Assembly (NCBI GenBank): GCA_015680685.1
Contig: MNCI01005867.1
Coordinates: 571,508-635,507, forward strand
Length of the DNA: 64,000 bases
DNA from: Gnetum montanum
Taxonomy: Eukaryota > Streptophyta > Gnetopsida > Gnetales > Gnetaceae
Reading direction: 5' to 3'
The position numbers and the translations under genes are program-made. Shown piece after piece: positions 60,227-64,000 of this stretch (position 1 is its first letter; every line of letters begins with the position of its first letter). The notes under the pieces were generated by a model that saw only the letters and a program-made list of their open reading frames with translations, did no database searches and was not told the DNA's origin.

Positions 60227-62426
60227 CAAATGCATATGTGTCCAATATGGCCTGCCAATCAATGTGTTGAGCACTGAAAGTGTTGATTTGGGCCTTGGCC
60301 ATATAGATCTCTTTTTCTATGACTTACTTGTACATCCCCACCTGGTCTCTGAAATGCTCCTTTAACTTTTCATGCTGCTTGGCCTCATTTTGCCATGCGC
60401 TTATTTCAATGGTCATCTTCTGATAGATTGCGCTTACCTCCTCCATTGAGAGGATTCGATTCTCTTTGGCCAAGCGGTTCATGTCTTGGTTAACCCTAAC
60501 CAACTACTCTTGTAATTGCTAAAATTTTTTCTCGAGAACATTCTTTTGTTTCTCCACAATGGTCAACCGAAGATTGTCAATAGTGAGTTTTTTATTCTCT
60601 TCTTGTAAGGCTCTGAGTGCCTTGGCATGCGTGTAGGTTTGCACTTGTGCCTTGGAGTATCCCAATCAACCTTCTCCTTCTCCTCCACCACTCTTTTATT
60701 GTTTTCCAATATTTTATTGAGTTGCTCCATCTATGGGAATGAATTGAGATGGGTCCCACTATGTAGCTTGCAGGGTAACGAGCCTTTCTTGGAGTCTTGC
60801 CAACTTCGTCTCCACATGCTTGGCCCTGATCTCTGCCATGACCAACCTTCCTTTGGTGGAGATGAGGTCTGATTGTGTTGTTGTTACATCTTGTGGGATT
60901 TCGAACAAGGACATCATTACTTGTCCTATCTATAGTAACTGATCAAGAATATTCTCATGCTCCGCATGAGTCATTGAGGGATCAGCCAGAGTTTGAGCAT
61001 CGCGTGCTCCTATGAAATTCATTGGTGGAATAACAGGGACGTAGAAGGATTCCTTGATGTGGTCTATGACCACTTTTGTGGCTCCCACTACATCTTGGTG
61101 TTGCATGACCACCACTATGGCCCCTTCACCTGTTTCCAATTGCACCTGGAAAGACACAACATTCCTTGAAATCTGTTGTAACCAATGGGTCTCCCCTCCT
61201 CCTGTTTGGATGGACACCTCACCTTGTGTGCGATCAATAGAAACTATGGACTATACGGTGTCTTCGATGACTCAGAAGAGATTAGCATCATCATGACTTC
61301 CCCAAATGACCATCTCAGTGATGGCCCTGAGATGGCTCATCGACGATCAATGATCCTACGATGGTGGTGACCGTTGGTCTTGCTAGCTCATGTTGGGCTC
61401 TACTGGTTGTTGACTGGGCCCTGTGCTTGGGAGTTGGCTAGGCCCTACAGTTTTAGTTGTAGTGGGCCCCACCATCTATTCTTGCTCTGACTCTAGTGTC
61501 TCACTAGCACTCTTCCTTTGGGCTGGTGGCTTTAGTAGTTTAGTGAACAAAGCATTTTGTGCTCTTCAGGGAACGTCATTGGTGTACCCCAAAATACCAA
61601 CACGTTTGCACAACTTTCTGATGAGACAAGGGAAGGGCAACATGAACTTCCCTGTCTTGCATTCTTCAAACCGCCTCAAGATCTCCATGAGATATAGATG
61701 AGAAAGGTTAGGATTAACCTTTCTCATCAATATCGCACTTCCTCTTGTCGCATATGTTGAAATTTTGTTTAATACTCTTGTGAGGAAGATGTGATAAGTA
61801 CTAATCTTGAATTATATCCTTTCTTCCACCATCAACTCTCCATATGTCTTGTCCTCTTTGTCGTACGTCCTACCCAACTAGACTCTTCGTGCATCAGCAT
61901 TGGAATGAGTGGACAGGTGAGCAACTTTTGGCCCTGTATTCGGAAGGTTCAACACTTCTGAGATGGCCTTGGCATAAAAATCTACAGACACAGCACAAAT
62001 GTAAACTGTGGTACCTTCTTCTTTATTATGCCAAAATTGATATGTTTCTCCTAAGTACCAAGCACCACTTTTAGAGAGGACGGGCCATAATGGGGACCCT
62101 TTGAGTTGGTCCCTAACAACCTCAAGAGCAAATTTTGTGAAAGGTCTGAAGTTTAATTTCATGATCATAGCTCCCAACGTGGACCTTTCTTGGATAGCAT
62201 GAACACACTTTGGGGACAATGTGAGGTGTTGTCCCTATTCAAGCGCTTCAATAGCTCCTCCTTTTGCCTATTCTGACTGCACAGTAGCAGAAATCTCTTG
62301 ATGGATGCTAAATGATCACACCTCCTGCTCTGCATGTTGTTTAGATGATGCTTGTCCTCTACCTCTCCTGGGTCACTTGGACACACCTTGAGAGGGTCCT
62401 TCTTATTGTCCATGTTTAGGGACCAT
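60227..62426 (-). pseudogene. 3' ORF of element G, N-terminal and central part
   Basis: Starts at ATGG (62426). The 113-codon piece 62219-61878 contains MIMKLNFRPFTKFALEVVRD and YQFWHNKEEGTTVYICAVSV. After it, LPFPCLIRKLCKRVGILGYT (near 61590-61650, - strand) marks the putative plant transposon protein-like domain shared with B and F. The 95-codon piece 61217-60930 follows (VVMQHQDVVGATKVVIDHIK), then charged coiled-coil sequence, then the element E insertion. With 52650-53210 the ORF is about 2.7 kb. Least damaged copy of the long 3' ORF here, but still with stops. Confidence 0.72.
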
Positions 62427-62460
62427 CTACAATCACACGAGGCTAACCATTAATAAGGTT
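62427..62460 (-). other. Splice-acceptor-like site before 3' ORF (element G)
   Basis: On the - strand CCTTATTAATGG is followed by CTCGTGTGATTGTAG directly against ATGG at 62426. Confidence 0.45.
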
Positions 62461-62890
62461 GTTTACAAAATTTAAGTTATAACTTACTTCTACCTTAATA
62501 AATTCGTTTCTTATTTCATGTGATCCAGAGTTTAAAAATCTTGTGGAAATGTCCTCTAAAAGTTTTAATATTGGGCCCCTAATTTGATTAGGTCGCTTTA
62601 AAATTTAATTTCCTGGTGTAGGTGAGGAGATAAGATTGTTTTTACCACATGTTTATCATCATTTTTTGTTTTCTTTATAATCAATTACCCTTTATAGCAT
62701 CCTTTGGGTGATGATGAATTCCAAAAAATTTATGCACAATTTGGAGTGTACCCCTCCCCCACAACTAAGTTGAACACTCCAAGTTCAAGTAGGTTCTTTC
62801 AAAATAAGAATCGAAGCGCTAGCAAGTTAGTTATAACTATTGGAACAAAAGGTGCGCAAGTTGGGAGTCGTAGCAGAAAATTTGAAAATT

Positions 62891-62918
62891 ACCCCCCCCC
62901 CCCCCCCCCCCCCCCCCN
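62891..62918. repeat. Poly(C) run with an ambiguous base
   Basis: 27 consecutive C followed by N. Probably a hard-to-sequence homopolymer or assembly artefact; true length uncertain. Confidence 0.9.
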
Positions 62919-62949
62919 TGAAAATGATGTTGATGTGCATGCGAGGGGT

Positions 62950-63016
62950 CCATATATATAGTTTTGTTTGATGCGATATCATGTATGCGATAGCGCAGCC
63001 CCGATATTGCATCGGA
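62950..63016 (-). promoter_or_regulatory. U3-like array plus TATA box inside element G
   Basis: On the - strand CGATGCAATATCGGGG, GCGCTATCGCATAC and ATGATATCGCATC are followed by TATATATA (62953-62960). The motif is the GATATC type used in G's LTR. About 530 bp upstream of the 3' ORF start. Confidence 0.5.
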
Positions 63017-64000
63017 TACTTAGAAAAATTGATAAATTTCTAAAATTATAAACTCAAAAATGAAGGACTTGAAGTCAGTGTGAAAGGTTCAGGGTAATAT
63101 TAAATAGTCCTGAAGGCACAAAAGGTATAATGGTCTAGAATTTGGCAATGGAATACATGAATTGGATGAGGAGAAAGGACATGTTTCAGTACATAGGAAC
63201 ATTTGAACTAGAAGGATGATGAGGGAAAGAGTATTATAATCCTTGGAGTGTATAAAATGATGTGATGGTAATGTGTTATGAGTGTAGATTACAAGGGTTA
63301 CGCAAGTGGGTCCTCTCCAAAGTAGGTTCCAACCTATAATGCCCTTGCATAACCACACCCTAAAATGTCCATAGGTATTAGAAGGATTAAATGTAATCCA
63401 CACCAGTTCCACAAAACACACACATGTAGATACCACCGTGATGAGGTGTGAATTCAATGCTACATAAGATGCAAGCCACAAATTCATGAACAACGAGATG
63501 AGATGAATTGTAGAAGGGATTGCAGATTGGGACATGAGGTAATTGACCTAGGGAACAATGAATCTTGAGTGTAGAATATGATTAATGTGTCATTAGCCCA
63601 TTGCTCCAAAATGAAGACCAAGTCCATTCCTTCGATCAGCGACATCGTATTGCTTCATTTGATGATGGACATTCATAAGAGGATCATGATAGCAAGGTGT
63701 ACGATCTCTTGGCGTTTCATTCAAGGGAGTGATTCAAATTTGTGTGTGGCACTTTTTCTTGATTTCTTCTTCTTTTCTCTTCTTTTCTTTTTTTGATTCT
63801 TTCTTCTTTTCTTTTCTCTCTTGTTTTTGAATGCATAATCTAGAGAAGCCACCTACCTTCAGGCATGGATGCATGTCTTTCCAATGGGACCCCCTAGAAT
63901 AGCATTGAGTTTTCTTGATTGAGTGCCTTTATTACTCTTACTCTCATTTTTCGTTAGATCTACAAGGATCTTAGTACACCCAGGCTGCATGATAACTCCT
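63017..64000 (-). mobile_element. Element G spacer (to window end)
   Basis: Non-coding. Shares with C, over most of its length, blocks such as GTATAAAATGATGTG, CCACACCAG.TCCACAAAAC and TACCTTCAGGCATGG.TGCA. Pyrimidine-rich run at 63750-63830 (+ strand). Continues past the window. Confidence 0.7.

Larger units (their letters stand above)
51582..64000 (-). mobile_element. Element G: Athila-like element, split by element E, running off the window
   Basis: 3' LTR 51582-52449, then 3' ORF (52650-53210 and 60227-62426), then spacer to the window end. Inserted in F's integrase; left flank ATGTC. The other end is outside the window, so the target duplication cannot be checked. Confidence 0.85.

Noticed and set aside
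62704-62961. 85-codon ORF containing a poly-Pro run and X
   Set aside because: Created by the poly(C) homopolymer with an ambiguous base in a non-coding spacer.

Overview
The window is plant nuclear DNA, most likely from a conifer or another gymnosperm. It has one intron-containing plant gene in about 10 kb of otherwise unoccupied sequence, surrounded by stacked, decayed LTR retrotransposons. A remnant of a GIY-YIG-bearing Penelope-like element (3215-3640) supports a conifer, because endonuclease-bearing Penelope-like elements in plants are, to my knowledge, reported from conifers. The species cannot be named from the sequence.

Layout. (1) 1-3140: the 3' end of an Athila-like Ty3/gypsy element (A, + strand, 3' LTR 1406-2213), abutting the primer-binding site and 5' LTR of a - strand relative (H, 2271-3140). 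(2) 3141-13829: the gene island. It holds a Penelope-like remnant, a possible RT-tail remnant, short tandem repeats and one complete gene on the - strand. This gene has five exons between 9415 and 11279 and encodes a 413-residue DNA-3-methyladenine glycosylase I (TAG-type HhH DNA glycosylase). (3) 13830-16055: a degenerate Ty1/copia pol (- strand) with an internal 307-bp tandem duplication, hit by a solo LTR (14925-15590, TSD GCTTG). (4) 16056-42274: a large degenerate Athila-like element B (+ strand, TSD TTATT) inserted in the copia remnant. Each LTR of B has received a shorter - strand relative: C (16410-22327, TSD AATGT) in the 5' LTR and D (35170-42042, TSD GCACC/GTACC) in the 3' LTR. (5) 42280-44132: AT-rich sequence with no recognised gene. 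(6) 44133 to the window end: Athila-like element F (- strand), broken by related element G at 51582 (- strand). G is broken in turn by a different gypsy element E (53216-60221, + strand, TSD GTGGG).

How the parts work. The Athila-like family (A, B, C, D, F, G, H) has LTRs bounded by TGATGAG and CTCATCA, a primer-binding site matching the 3' end of plant tRNA-Asp, and a polypurine tract GGGGGTA. Its gene order is gag, protease, RT, RNase H, integrase, about 2 kb of conserved non-coding spacer, and then a long 3' ORF. B, F and G carry the long ORF. C and D have lost RT to integrase and look non-autonomous. A and D carry only a 73-75 codon mini-ORF in the place of the long one.

Main observations. 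(i) All six copies that reach this position have a splice-acceptor-like AG directly against the ATG of the 3' ORF. (ii) In the three copies with the long ORF, and in none of the three without it, a U3-like module (element-specific palindromic array followed by a TATA box) lies about 470-560 bp upstream of that ATG, suggesting an internal promoter. (iii) Element E carries an archaeal-type RNase H between protease and RT, not in the usual Tat position after the gypsy RNase H. (iv) The TAG gene is intact but has Met at the position of the base-recognising Glu38 of E. coli Tag. All transposon ORFs are broken; only the TAG gene looks like a functional host gene.
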